Position numbers and translations under genes: made by a program. A model generated the notes under the pieces. The model made no database searches. It was not told where the DNA came from and saw only the letters and a list, made by a program, of their open reading frames with translations. From assembly GCA_019235995.1 (NCBI GenBank), contig JAFAJV010000078.1:44372-108371 (forward strand): a stretch of DNA of 64,000 nucleotides, read 5' to 3'. Origin of the DNA: Vulcanimicrobiota bacterium (GTDB taxonomy: Bacteria > Vulcanimicrobiota > Vulcanimicrobiia > Vulcanimicrobiales > Vulcanimicrobiaceae). Shown here piece by piece: positions 49,131 through 57,100 of this stretch. How positions within the stretch are numbered: the first letter of the stretch is position 1; each line of letters opens with the position of its first letter.

Positions 49131-49237
49131 CCTGCCGTCCTCCTAAGTAGCTACACGATTGAACCAAGTCTAGGCGCTCGTTAATCATGCGGTCAATACA
49201 GCATGAAATGAATTTGCAACAAAGATGATTGCAGTGC

Positions 49238-49282
49238 GGTAACTTCGGTTACCTCTCGCAACTGCAGCGTTGTAATTACAAC
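49238..49282. promoter_or_regulatory. UUCG hairpin and 14-bp palindrome in the gap before the phosphoesterase pair
   Basis: GGTAAC-TTCG-GTTACC (49238-49253) is a perfect six-pair hairpin with a stable UUCG tetraloop. GTTGTAATTACAAC (49269-49282) is a perfect palindrome that may be a repressor site. The surrounding region (49150-49350) is clearly less GC-rich than its neighbours. No convincing gene is seen in 49131-49503. Confidence 0.35.
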
Positions 49283-49503
49283 CTGTGTCATTCGCTTTCA
49301 ACGCTTTGCGCAATCGCATTTGCGCGCAAGCAATCACCTGCGTGCACGATCGGCGCGCTGCTTATGATCCGTCCTCTGCCGGCGGCGACGCAAGCGGGCG
49401 GCTACTTGGGTACTGGCGATGCGCTTCGCCGAGGGAAATAACGCGAGTCTGACCTAATAGGCTAGATTCGCGTCGCTTCGCGCCGCGAGTGCGCTAAACG
49501 AGG

Positions 49504-49692
49504 ATGGATCGGATGTTCATGTTCTTCCACGCCCTGGCTTTGGCGTTGAGCCTGTTCGGCGGATTCGGCGGTTTTAGTCACGTCGGCGGTCCGCCTACCG
49601 GGGCATTTATGGGACCGCCGACCGACGGCGGAGGGAGCATGCCGCACACGCAGGACGGGGGCGGGGTGCTCGGCAGCGGGGGACCCGGTTGA
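49504..49692 (+). CDS. Small Gly-rich secreted or membrane peptide
   Basis: 62 residues or fewer. An ATG at 49513 has GAGG nine nt upstream and is at least as likely as that at 49504. One hydrophobic helix (MFMFFHALALALSLFGGF) is followed by a Gly/Pro/Ser-rich tail. It precedes the LuxR-type gene by 22 bp. No homologue recognised; it may be a real small gene or a chance open frame. Confidence 0.4.
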   Translation: MDRMFMFFHALALALSLFGGFGGFSHVGGPPTGAFMGPPTDGGGSMPHTQDGGGVLGSGGPG

Positions 49693-49714
49693 GCCCGGAC
49701 TAATCTATTTGGCC

Positions 49715-51268
49715 ATGGCAAAGAAGCAGCTCGCGCCGGAGTGGTTTGGCGAGATGCGCCGGCTCTACGGACGGTGCCAGTTCCTGGCGGCCGGCGACGT
49801 TTATGACGAGGCGGTCGAGTCGGGCGCGTCGCCGGCATACGAAGCGCAGCTACTCGCGGCCCGAATCTTGCTCAAGCGCGATGAGAACCGCGCGGTCGCG
49901 TTCTTGATCCGTCGCCCACCGAAGGCGAACGCTCCGCGCGAGCGCGCGGAGTGGGCCCTGCTCCTAGGAATCGGTTACGCGCGAATGCGCGACTTCGAGC
50001 GCGCCGACCATCATTTCGAGATGGTCCGCGGGCTGGCGCGCTCGCCGGCGGACAAGGCGAGCCTATCGTATCAGCTCGCCCGCCGCTCCATGCTTGCAGG
50101 TGAGCTGGCCGATGCGCGCGGCCACGCCGGCGAGATGCATTGCGACCACTCGTTAGGGGCTCGGATCAAGCGGGAGCTGCTGGAATCGTTCATCTTCAGC
50201 CACGAGGAGCGCTATCTCGAATGCGCCGAGAGCACCATTCGCGCCCTCGACCTCATCGGCGAGCACCGGGCCGGCTACCTGGAAGAATGGTTTCACGCAG
50301 TCCACAATATCGCGGTGCTCGGACGCGAGCTGCCGATGCCGGAGGCGGCGGATGTGGCGAGGGCGGAGGTAGAGGCGGACGTCGAGTGGCCGCCGGACCT
50401 GGCAATCCAGCACTTTCAGGCGCTGAAGGCCGTCGGCTGGTCGTGCGCCTTACGCGGTGATTTGCTGGGCTGTTTTCGCTATCTGCGCGCCGCGGAGCGG
50501 ACGCGACCGAGCCCGGCGTTCGAAGCGATCGTCCTGCTCGATCGCGCGTACTTCGCGCGCATCCTCGGCGAAAGGAATTGGGCCTGCGACGAGATCGAGA
50601 AGGCCGAGGTGCTCTTCGACCGCATCGATTGGAACGAGGCACCCGGCGACGAACGGATCGGCCTGCTGCTCATGGCGGAGGCGATCGTGGATGCCTCTCC
50701 CGAGAAGGCGCACTACTTCTTGGCGCGCTTTAACGGCCTCGACAAGATGCGATCGCCCTTTGCGCTCTTCGCGTTCGACCAGCGCTGCGAAGCGTACGCC
50801 GCGTACTGCGAAGGATTCGTCCGGCTGGAGAGCGGCGAAGGCGGCGCGGAAGAGCCGCTGCGCAAAGCGTGGGCCCTATTCGACCGGATCGGCTACGACT
50901 GGCGCGCCGGCCGCACCGCGCTCCGTCTAGCCGAAGCGACCGGCAAGGAGCGCTGGCGCCACCTCGCAGAGGACAAGCTGGAGCAATATCCTCGATCCTG
51001 GCTTGCGCGGGAGATCGTCGCCCAAGCGGCGCCGTCCGTGCCGCCGGTGAAGCTGCCGCGAATGCAGCGCACGGTCCTCGAGATGCTGTGCCGCAAGATG
51101 ACGACCGCGCAGATCGCGCAGGATCTCGGGCTGAGCCAGCACACCGTCCGGAATCATCTCAAAGCCGTGTTCCGCGCGTATCAGGTGAACAATCGGGCCG
51201 CGCTCGTGGCCGAGGTCGCGAGCCGAGGCGACGTGCCGATCGCGGCCGCGAGACCCTCGCAGGTGTAA
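49715..51268 (+). CDS. TPR-containing LuxR-type transcriptional regulator
   Basis: 517 residues from the ATG at 49715. About 420 residues of TPR-like helices (ADHHFEMVRGLARSPADKASL, ALRGDLLGCFRYLRAAERT) precede a C-terminal LuxR/GerE helix-turn-helix (QRTVLEMLCRKMTTAQIAQDLGLSQHTVRNHLKAVFRAYQVNNR). There is no receiver domain and no ATPase domain, so it is not a standard response regulator or MalT. TAATCT lies eight nt before the ATG. The target and signal are unknown. Confidence 0.82.
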   Translation: MAKKQLAPEWFGEMRRLYGRCQFLAAGDVYDEAVESGASPAYEAQLLAARILLKRDENRAVAFLIRRPPKANAPRERAEWALLLGIGYARMRDFERADHHFEMVRGLARSPADKASLSYQLARRSMLAGELADARGHAGEMHCDHSLGARIKRELLESFIFSHEERYLECAESTIRALDLIGEHRAGYLEEWFHAVHNIAVLGRELPMPEAADVARAEVEADVEWPPDLAIQHFQALKAVGWSCALRGDLLGCFRYLRAAERTRPSPAFEAIVLLDRAYFARILGERNWACDEIEKAEVLFDRIDWNEAPGDERIGLLLMAEAIVDASPEKAHYFLARFNGLDKMRSPFALFAFDQRCEAYAAYCEGFVRLESGEGGAEEPLRKAWALFDRIGYDWRAGRTALRLAEATGKERWRHLAEDKLEQYPRSWLAREIVAQAAPSVPPVKLPRMQRTVLEMLCRKMTTAQIAQDLGLSQHTVRNHLKAVFRAYQVNNRAALVAEVASRGDVPIAAARPSQV

Positions 51269-51271
51269 GCG

Positions 51272-51571
51272 CTACCGCTGCGGCGGCTCGACCGAGCCGT
51301 GAGCGGCCGCGTAGTAGCTATCGCGCAGTTTACCGAGCTGGAGGTCGCGGGCGACCGGCTTTCCATCTCCAACGTAGATCGTGACGCCTTTCGCGAGCAG
51401 CCGATACGCGCCCAGACGCGCGTTCTTCCAATCCGAAACCTTCCAGCGCTGCGGCGCCATCTCCGAAAAATCATACGGCGGCAGGGATTGTCTCTTCTCG
51501 AAGAGCTCGAGCTCGACGCGAAATCCCTCGCGCTCGAAGATCGCTTTTTCGACCTGCGCTTTGCTTGCCAT
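51272..51571 (-). CDS. Small hypothetical protein
   Basis: 99 residues from the ATG at 51571. A compact mixed sequence: KAQVEKAIFEREGFRVELEL, LPPYDFSEMAPQRWKVSDW, VTIYVGDGKPV, LGKLRDSYY. No known family. A TAGAAT sits 7 nt before the ATG, as in other leaderless-type genes here. It is downstream of sufB on the same strand and convergent with the LuxR-type gene. The absence of sufC and sufD downstream is noteworthy. Confidence 0.65.
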   Translation of the reverse strand: MASKAQVEKAIFEREGFRVELELFEKRQSLPPYDFSEMAPQRWKVSDWKNARLGAYRLLAKGVTIYVGDGKPVARDLQLGKLRDSYYAAAHGSVEPPQR

Positions 51572-51578
51572 ACCCGCC

Positions 51579-51584
51579 ATTCTA
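51579..51584 (-). promoter_or_regulatory. Candidate -10 box for a leaderless transcript
   Basis: TAGAAT on the minus strand ends 7 nt before the ATG at 51571. No Shine-Dalgarno sequence is seen between. Confidence 0.45.
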
Positions 51585-51674
51585 CTACGGACCCCAGGCA
51601 GCCGCGCCGCATTCATCGGATCCGCAGCCGTCGGTCAGGCGCCGTCCTGCGTTGCGATGGTACGCGGGGCGGCG

Positions 51675-53132
51675 TTAGCCGACCGCGCCCTCCATCTCCA
51701 TTTTGACGAGGCGATTCAGCTCGACCGCGTATTCCATCGGGAGCTCCTTGACGAAGAAGTCGAAGAAGCCGTTGACGATCATCGCCGTGGCGTCGGCCTC
51801 CGACAGGCCGCGCGACATCGCGTAGAAGAGCTGCTCCTCGCCGATCTTGCTCACGCTGGCCTCGTGCTCGACGGTCGAGCGCTGCTCGTGGATCTTCATT
51901 GTCGGCTTCGTGTCGCTCGAGGACTCCTCGTCCATGATCAGGGCGTCGCAGCGCACGCGCGTCTTCGCGCCGATCGCGCCGGAATGCACCTCGACCAGCC
52001 CGCGGTAGGTCGTCTTGCCGCCGTGCGCGCTGACGCTCTTGTTGGTGACGACCGAGGTCGTCCGCGGCGCCACGTGGATCACCTTCGCGCCGGCGTCCTG
52101 ATGCTGGCCCTCACCGGCAAACGCCATCGAGAGGATCTCGCCGCGAGCGCCCTCCCCCATCAGGTAGATCGAGGGGTATTTCATCGTCAGGCGCGAGCCG
52201 ATGTTGCCGTCGACCCACTCGACCGTCGCGTTCGCGTGCGCGACCGCGCGCTTCGTCACGAGGTTGAAGATGTTGCGGTACCAGTTCTGAATCGTCGTGT
52301 ACCGGATGGACGCGCCCTCAAGCGCCACGAGCTCGACCACCGCCGAGTGCAGCGACGACGTCGAGAATTTCGGCGCCGTGCAGCCCTCGATGTAGTGCAC
52401 CTTCGCGCCCTTGTCGGCGATGATCAGTGTCCGCTCGAACTGGCCCATGTTCTCCGCGTTGATGCGGAAGTAGGCCTGTAGCGGCATCTTCACCTCGACG
52501 CCCGGCGGCACGTAGATGAACGATCCGCCCGACCAGACCGCCGAGTTCAGCGCCGCGAACTTATTGTCGCCCGGCGGAATGACGGTCGCGAAGTACTTGC
52601 GCACGATGTCCGGATGCTGCTTGACGGCGCTGTCCATGTCGCAGAACAGCACGCCCTGCTCCTCGAGCGCCTTGCTCGTGCTGTGATAAACGACCTCCGA
52701 CTCGTACTGCGCCGAGACTCCGGCTAGAAACTTGCGCTCCGCCTCGGGAATGCCCAGACGATCGAACGTGCGCTTGATGTCCTCGGGAACGTCGTCCCAC
52801 GAGCGCTCCGTCTGATCGGTCGACTTCACGAAGTAGTGGATGTCGGCGAAGTCGATCTCGCTCAGCAGCTTCGTGTCGCCCCACGTCGGCATCGGCTTGG
52901 CGATGAAGAGCTCGTACGCCTTGAGGCGAAAGGCGCGCATCCACTCGGGCTCGTCCTTCATGGCGCTGATCCGCGCCACGATTTCGGGCGTCAGGCCCTT
53001 GTCGGACTTGAAGACGTAGTTTTCGGGGTCGTGGAAGCCGTGCCGATAATCCTCGATGAGGGCCTGGGGCTTGACCGGCTCCGCGATTTTGACTGCCATG
53101 GCATTGATGAGCGTACCCGGCTGACGGGACAT
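51675..53132 (-). CDS. sufB: Fe-S cluster assembly scaffold SufB
   Basis: 485 residues from the ATG at 53132; a downstream Met ([14 protein letters not shown]) is a second option and a TTG two codons upstream a third. SufB signatures are present: GNKF-type [57 protein letters not shown] and the C-terminal [21 protein letters not shown]. With SufC and SufD it builds Fe-S clusters. No sufC, sufD or sufS lies next to it, unlike the usual operon. The -10-like TACTAT is 7 nt before the ATG. Confidence 0.95.
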   Translation of the reverse strand: MSRQPGTLINAMAVKIAEPVKPQALIEDYRHGFHDPENYVFKSDKGLTPEIVARISAMKDEPEWMRAFRLKAYELFIAKPMPTWGDTKLLSEIDFADIHYFVKSTDQTERSWDDVPEDIKRTFDRLGIPEAERKFLAGVSAQYESEVVYHSTSKALEEQGVLFCDMDSAVKQHPDIVRKYFATVIPPGDNKFAALNSAVWSGGSFIYVPPGVEVKMPLQAYFRINAENMGQFERTLIIADKGAKVHYIEGCTAPKFSTSSLHSAVVELVALEGASIRYTTIQNWYRNIFNLVTKRAVAHANATVEWVDGNIGSRLTMKYPSIYLMGEGARGEILSMAFAGEGQHQDAGAKVIHVAPRTTSVVTNKSVSAHGGKTTYRGLVEVHSGAIGAKTRVRCDALIMDEESSSDTKPTMKIHEQRSTVEHEASVSKIGEEQLFYAMSRGLSEADATAMIVNGFFDFFVKELPMEYAVELNRLVKMEMEGAVG

Positions 53133-53139
53133 AGTCAAG

Positions 53140-53145
53140 ATAGTA
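53140..53145 (-). promoter_or_regulatory. Candidate -10 box for a leaderless sufB transcript
   Basis: TACTAT on the minus strand ends 7 nt before the sufB ATG at 53132. No Shine-Dalgarno sequence lies between. Confidence 0.45.
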
Positions 53146-53209
53146 AAGTACGAGCTTCAATTACCGGTTTAATCCGTTTGCCGCGCCGGCTAGCAACCGG
53201 TAGGGTGGT

Positions 53210-53332
53210 TTAGGGTGGGTTGGTAATAAGGGGCGGGGCGGGCTGCCGCGAGTCAACGACGATTAGCGCCACGAGAACCGGGACGGCTACCGCCACGAGG
53301 CACCAGAACCAAAAGCTGAAGGGTCGGGCCAT
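53210..53332 (-). CDS. 40-residue single-pass membrane peptide (small-gene pair A, second gene)
   Basis: ATG at 53332 in a TAATG overlap with the stop of the basic-tailed gene upstream. One strong hydrophobic stretch (FSFWFWCLVAVAVPVLVALIVV) precedes a short polar tail with APPLITNPP. It ends about 80 bp from sufB. Too short for homology by eye. It matches the layout of a divergent pair at 53635-53900. Confidence 0.55.
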   Translation of the reverse strand: MARPFSFWFWCLVAVAVPVLVALIVVDSRQPAPPLITNPP

Positions 53333-53481
53333 TAGGCAGCGGACTTCTTTGCCCGCTTTTTCCTCTTCACGCGGCTATGCTCGATCTCGTCGAGCTTGGC
53401 CTTAGGTACGGCGAGCAACGCCTTCAAAGTGGCTCGGAAGACGGATTCCGGCCCGAGGGGCCTGTCGTCAGATTCAGCCAT
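53332..53481 (-). CDS. 49-residue Lys/Arg-tailed small protein (small-gene pair A, first gene)
   Basis: ATG at 53481 with TATGAT ending 6 nt upstream. The N-terminal half is acidic then amphipathic (DDRPLGPESVFRATLKALLAVPK) and the end is very basic (VKRKKRAKKSAA). The last residues resemble those of the short gene at 53635 (QTKKAAA). The basic end suggests nucleic-acid or ribosome binding, but this is a guess. Confidence 0.6.
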   Translation of the reverse strand: MAESDDRPLGPESVFRATLKALLAVPKAKLDEIEHSRVKRKKRAKKSAA

Positions 53482-53487
53482 GGTCGG

Positions 53488-53493
53488 ATCATA
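53488..53493 (-). promoter_or_regulatory. Candidate -10 box, small-gene pair A
   Basis: TATGAT on the minus strand ends 6 nt before the ATG at 53481, so the transcript would be leaderless. Confidence 0.5.
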
Positions 53494-53622
53494 GCACCTC
53501 GGCGGTTCTCATCCGCTTGGCGCACCGAGGCGTTTCGAAGCATGAAAGCGCCTACTGTCCTGCTCCAGGCGCACCCTAGGGAGATAGGCCAGGCCGGGCT
53601 TTTGCGTCCCGGCGCTCGGGTG

Positions 53623-53628
53623 TATAAT
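53623..53628 (+). promoter_or_regulatory. Candidate -10 box, small-gene pair B
   Basis: A perfect TATAAT ends 6 nt before the ATG at 53635. A TTGCGT/TTTTGC stretch 15-17 bp upstream is a possible -35. Confidence 0.55.
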
Positions 53629-53634
53629 TTGGGA

Positions 53635-53706
53635 ATGAACGCCATGCGCGACGATCCAGAGAGGCGGCCGCGTAGGCGTAGGCAGACCAAGAAGGCCGCC
53701 GCCTAA
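53635..53706 (+). CDS. 23-residue Arg/Lys-rich peptide (small-gene pair B, first gene)
   Basis: The peptide is NAMRDDPERRPRRRRQTKKAAA after its first Met. It ends in TAATGG, with the next ATG overlapping. A second ATG three codons in is possible. It is preceded by a perfect TATAAT in the leaderless position. Compare pair A, which also has a DD near the start and ends in KKxAA. Confidence 0.5.
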   Translation: MNAMRDDPERRPRRRRQTKKAAA

Positions 53707-53900
53707 TGGTGCGCAACCGCAGACGGGCTCAAAAATGGAGCGTCCTCGGCGGCCTGCTCCTTGCGAGCTTGGTCGCCTACTGCGCCGCAGTTTTAGCGGG
53801 TGTTAAGAACGCACTGACCGTTCCGCTCGTTTCGTTCGCCGTGTTCGCCGCGCTGAGCTGGCTCTTTATCCAGACGGTCAATCGACTGAAGTCCTCGTAG
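53706..53900 (+). CDS. 64-residue two-helix membrane protein (small-gene pair B, second gene)
   Basis: ATG at 53706 in a TAATG overlap with the basic peptide's stop. A basic N-terminus (VRNRRRAQKW) is followed by two hydrophobic segments (SVLGGLLLASLVAYCAAVLAGV and LVSFAVFAALSWLFIQTV) and a short basic end. No family recognised. It is coupled to the tiny basic gene. Confidence 0.65.
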   Translation: MVRNRRRAQKWSVLGGLLLASLVAYCAAVLAGVKNALTVPLVSFAVFAALSWLFIQTVNRLKSS

Positions 53901-54421
53901 GAAACTTTACGGCGCTCAGAGTATAGGCGCTCGCTTGTTACTTTTCGGGACAAAAGCGCCGTAGCGAGGCGCTCCAGCCCAGCCGTACCAGAGTCCGGGC
54001 GACCCTTCGGCGCCAGCCATGCAGGCGCGTCTCGTGCGCGACTTGGCCTGGATGCTTCGTTTCAGCCGCAAAGGGTGGCATAAACCGCCACCCGCTCAAT
54101 TGCAGCAGAGCCGATCGGCGGCGCTTCAATTCGGCCTTAGCAAGCCGACGCGACACGAGGCCTTTACAGCGGGGGGTGCAGGGGGTATGATACCCCCCGG
54201 TCCTTCAGTATCCACAGGCTTCGAAGGGCTTCGGGTCCCGGGGGGACCCACCGGTTCTGGGGAGGGCGCGCCCTTACGCGCCATCGCGGCGAGTCGCTCG
54301 CGCACCGCTCAAAAGCGCCGGCAAGAGCTCGCCGATAGGTCGGGGGAGGAGGCTGCACCGCAGTCGCCAGCCGACGAAGTCCGGAGGTGGGATTCCTCGA
54401 GGGTCAAGGAGACCTGGAAAA
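53901..54421 (+). ncRNA. Gene-free, strongly structured region upstream of speD; candidate regulatory RNA
   Basis: No credible gene lies in these 520 bp. Perfect short hairpins occur: GGGGGTA-TGA-TACCCCC (54181-54197) and GGGTCCC-GGG-GGGACCC (54233-54249), with further GC-rich repeats (GGCGCTC, AGCGCC) near 53910-53970. A long leader on a polyamine gene can carry regulation. I could not match it to RNase P, tmRNA, SRP RNA or a known riboswitch. The true ends and strand are uncertain. Confidence 0.3.
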
Positions 54422-54832
54422 TTGAAGGCACTCGGCAGGCACATCGTGTGCGAGCTCTCGGGCTGTCAGCGCGCGGCCCTTTCCGACATCAATGGCATCG
54501 CGGCTATGATGATCGCAGCGGCGAAGGCCGCCCGCGCTACCATTATGGAGAGCGCTTTTCATCGTTTCGAGCCACAGGGCGTTTCGGGAACCGTGATCTT
54601 GGCCGAGTCGCACCTTTCGATTCACACCTGGCCCGAGAAGGGCTACGCCGCTATGGACTTCTACACGTGCGGCGACCATACCGACCCCTGGCTCGCTTTC
54701 CAGCATGCCGTTCACAGTCTGCGCGCCACGAGCGTGCTCGCTACCGAACTCAAGCGCGGTATCGAGAAGAGCGACGGCGAGTTCACCCACGTCTTGAGTC
54801 GCAATCACGATACTCGAGTACTGACCGCGTAG
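54422..54832 (+). CDS. speD: S-adenosylmethionine decarboxylase proenzyme
   Basis: 136 residues from a TTG at 54422 (GGAGA upstream). The self-cleavage site is between Glu62 and Ser63 in AESHLSIHTWPE; Ser63 becomes the pyruvoyl group. AMDFYTCGDH supplies the other catalytic Cys region. It makes decarboxylated SAM, the aminopropyl donor for SpeE encoded 0.9 kb downstream. The small prokaryotic class 1B length is normal. The long structured leader may regulate it. Confidence 0.92.
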   Translation: MKALGRHIVCELSGCQRAALSDINGIAAMMIAAAKAARATIMESAFHRFEPQGVSGTVILAESHLSIHTWPEKGYAAMDFYTCGDHTDPWLAFQHAVHSLRATSVLATELKRGIEKSDGEFTHVLSRNHDTRVLTA

Positions 54833-54957
54833 CGGTCGGTTCTTTAACCGGCATCATCAGCAATTATCACCTTAATTCGGCAGGCGCGCTGCTGACGCGA
54901 GTCCAATTCTGCACGTATCAAGTCTCTGCTTTCTCGAGTGAGGTCAAAACGAATTCC

Positions 54958-55656
54958 ATGCGTTTCTCTCTCTTTCGCTCCGGCGTAATTTGTGCGGCGA
55001 GCGCACTCGCGCTGGCAGCCTGCGCGGGCCACGGCATCGTTCCGACGTCGCAAGCTCCGCTCGCCCCATCGAACGGGCTCGACACGCTGTCGCAGGACAG
55101 TCTTCTGTCGCCCGATCTCACCACGTGCGCGACGAAACCGCCGCAGGGCGAATGGGTGATGAAGGGCGCGTGCACCAAGATCACGTTGAAGCCCACCGGC
55201 GCGGACTTCTCACTCGAGAAGTACATGAACATAACGGTCACCGGCAGCATCGGCGCCAATAACCTGAAGGGCCCGGCGACCGTGTATCTTGCCGACGCCA
55301 CCGACAAGGGGGATATCGAAGCCTGGAAAGGTCTGGCCTTTCCGAAGTACAAGGCCGCCGGAACGACGCTTATCTACGCCGCCGCGATCAATCAGAGCAG
55401 CAATCCGATCATTCCGAAGGTCGTGAAGAACAAGCCGATCCTCGAGTACGTGGTCACCGATTCGAAGGGCTTGCCGGGCACGGAGTGCAGCGCGGCCGTG
55501 CTGACGTTCTCCAAAGGCAAACCGGTGTGGAAGCCGCTTCCGGTTCAGGGTAAGGTCAAGGGCAAGACCGTCACGCTCGCGCAGTATACCGTGCCGCGCG
55601 GTTTCGAGCTTCCTCCGAAGACGCCGCTCTACTTCGCGGTGAACTGCTTCCACTAA
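54958..55656 (+). CDS. Secreted lipoprotein, unknown function
   Basis: 232 residues from the ATG at 54958. Lipobox LALAACAG. A short linker (SQAPLAPSNGLDTL) is followed by a beta-rich domain (SLEKYMNITVTGSIGANNLKG, TTLIYAAAINQSSNP, VYLADATDK, PLYFAVNCF). Two Cys near the start of the domain and two near its end may pair. It sits between speD and speE with its own terminator, so it may not belong to the polyamine pathway. No family recognised. Confidence 0.7.
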   Translation: MRFSLFRSGVICAASALALAACAGHGIVPTSQAPLAPSNGLDTLSQDSLLSPDLTTCATKPPQGEWVMKGACTKITLKPTGADFSLEKYMNITVTGSIGANNLKGPATVYLADATDKGDIEAWKGLAFPKYKAAGTTLIYAAAINQSSNPIIPKVVKNKPILEYVVTDSKGLPGTECSAAVLTFSKGKPVWKPLPVQGKVKGKTVTLAQYTVPRGFELPPKTPLYFAVNCFH

Positions 55657-55673
55657 GGCTGCGCGAAGCGCAG

Positions 55674-55701
55674 TCCTGAGCGAGCGCAGCGAGTCGAAGG
55701 G
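55674..55701 (+). repeat. Dispersed short repeat (TCCTGAG...TCGAAGGG type)
   Basis: TCCTGAG, then an imperfect GCGAGCGCAGCGAG centre, then TCGAAGGG. It has the same ends as the element at 28063-28084 but a longer centre. Placed between a stop codon and a terminator, so non-coding here. Confidence 0.5.
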
Positions 55702-55729
55702 CCCCGCCGGAGCACGGCGGGGTTCTTCG
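55702..55729 (+). terminator. Intrinsic terminator
   Basis: CCCCGCC-GGAGCAC-GGCGGGG followed by TTCTTCGTT. The seven-pair GC stem plus T-rich tail is typical. It ends the lipoprotein transcript, so speE probably has its own promoter. Confidence 0.7.
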
Positions 55730-55754
55730 TTCATGGCGCCAATGTAGCTCGCAC

Positions 55755-56642
55755 ATGCCGAAGACGCAGCATTGGCAGTGGTACGTCGAAGAATTCGCAC
55801 CGACCGAGCAGCACCACCACGCGCTCGACGAGCTGTTGTTCTCGGGACGCTCGAAGTTCCAGCAGATCGCCGTCGTGCGCTCGCCGGTATTCGGCAAGAT
55901 GCTCGTGATCGACGGCGACACCCAGAGCTCGCAAGCCGACGAGCGCATCTACCACGAGACGCTCGTGCATCCGGCACTGGCGGGGGTGTCCGATCGAAGC
56001 GACGTGCTGATCCTGGGCGGCGGCGAGGGAGCGACGCTGCGGGAGATCCTGCGTTGCCCCGATGTGACGCGCTGCACGATGGTCGACATCGACGCGATGG
56101 TCATCGAGCTGTCCAAGAAATATCTCGGCGAATGGTCCGCCGGCGCGTTCGACGATGAGCGCGCGCGCGTGGTCGTCGGTGACGCGTTGGATTTCATGCG
56201 CACGGACGCGGGCCGCTACGGCGCCATCGTCTCGGACCTCACCGAGCCGCTCGAGGACTCGCCGAGCAATCCGCTCTTCAACGAGGACGTCTTCGCGCTG
56301 ATCAAGGCGCGGCTGCTCGAGGGAGGCGTCTACGTGCTCCAGGCGAGCACCGCGGCCGTGCACAACGCCGCCCTGCATTGCAAGATGGCGCGCACGCTTC
56401 GCCGCCACTACGCGCACGTCGTCTCATTCATTACGCACGTCCCCGCGTTCGACACGCAGTGGGCGTTCCTGGCCTGCAGCGACCGCGCCGATCTCTCGAA
56501 GCTGGAGCCGCGCCAGATCGACGCCTACTGCGCACGTCTGCGCGGCGAGAACTTTTTCTACGATTCGATCACGCACCGGCGCCTCTTCGCGCTCCCGCTC
56601 TACCTGCGGCGAATGCTGGCGGCAGGCGGGGATACGTTTTAA
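55755..56642 (+). CDS. speE: Polyamine aminopropyltransferase (spermidine synthase)
   Basis: 295 residues. The SAM-like Rossmann signature is VLILGGGEGATLREILR, with the substrate Asp motif in VDIDAMVIEL and VVVGDALDFM, and VSDLTEP for the polyamine. Aminopropyl from decarboxylated SAM is transferred to putrescine (or a homologue). It is a partner of speD upstream. No ornithine or arginine decarboxylase is in the window. Confidence 0.9.
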   Translation: MPKTQHWQWYVEEFAPTEQHHHALDELLFSGRSKFQQIAVVRSPVFGKMLVIDGDTQSSQADERIYHETLVHPALAGVSDRSDVLILGGGEGATLREILRCPDVTRCTMVDIDAMVIELSKKYLGEWSAGAFDDERARVVVGDALDFMRTDAGRYGAIVSDLTEPLEDSPSNPLFNEDVFALIKARLLEGGVYVLQASTAAVHNAALHCKMARTLRRHYAHVVSFITHVPAFDTQWAFLACSDRADLSKLEPRQIDAYCARLRGENFFYDSITHRRLFALPLYLRRMLAAGGDTF

Positions 56643-56665
56643 CCGTCCGGAAAACCCCGCTTACC

Positions 56666-57100
56666 ATGGCCATCGACTATTCGCGTGCCCCGCACGCCTG
56701 GGAGAAAGAAAAGAGCAACTTCGTCGCTCTCCTCGACCTGAAACTCGAGAAAGTCGAGCACGGCAGGGCGGTGATGCGGATGCCGTATCGTTCCGAGATC
56801 ACAAACGGCACCGGAGCGGTGCACGGGGGTGCCATCGTGAGCCTCTGCGACACGGTGTTTTACGTGGCACTGGCCTCGATCTACGGCCGCGAGCAAGACA
56901 CTACGACCGTCGCGCTGCAGTGCAATTTCCTAGCGCCCGCCGGGCCGCCGAACGATCTCGTCGCCGAGGCGCGCGTGCTGCGCGCCGGCCGGCGCATCTG
57001 CTACGGCGAAGTATACGTGCGCAGCGGAGAGAAGATCGTCGCGCACGCGACGCTCAACTTCCTCAACACGTACCCCGAAGAGAAACCCGCGAAGACGTGA
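56666..57100 (+). CDS. PaaI-type hotdog thioesterase
   Basis: 144 residues from the ATG at 56666. The hotdog helix and strand NGTGAVHGGAIVSLCDTVF contain HGG, the PaaI-family substrate loop, and TTTVALQCNFLAPAG follows. Hydrolyses acyl-CoA thioesters, perhaps of aryl acids. Its TGA overlaps the gcvT GTG (GTGA), coupling it to the glycine cleavage operon, with no obvious biochemical link. Confidence 0.87.
   Translation: MAIDYSRAPHAWEKEKSNFVALLDLKLEKVEHGRAVMRMPYRSEITNGTGAVHGGAIVSLCDTVFYVALASIYGREQDTTTVALQCNFLAPAGPPNDLVAEARVLRAGRRICYGEVYVRSGEKIVAHATLNFLNTYPEEKPAKT

Noticed and set aside
49229..49441. 70-residue open frame in the low-GC gap
   Set aside because: No Shine-Dalgarno sequence, no domain; overlaps a hairpin and palindrome better explained as regulatory.
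53901..54421. RNase P RNA, tmRNA or SRP RNA
   Set aside because: The conserved cores (RNase P P4, tmRNA tag and T arm, SRP GGAAG loop) are not found.
54019..55656. 545-residue open frame running through the structured region, speD and the lipoprotein
   Set aside because: Only the last 232 residues (from 54958) look like protein; the first part overlaps speD in another frame and the gene-free region.
56643..57096. Glycine riboswitch before the gcv operon
   Set aside because: gcvT is coupled to a thioesterase gene with only a 23-bp gap before it; no riboswitch-like leader is present.
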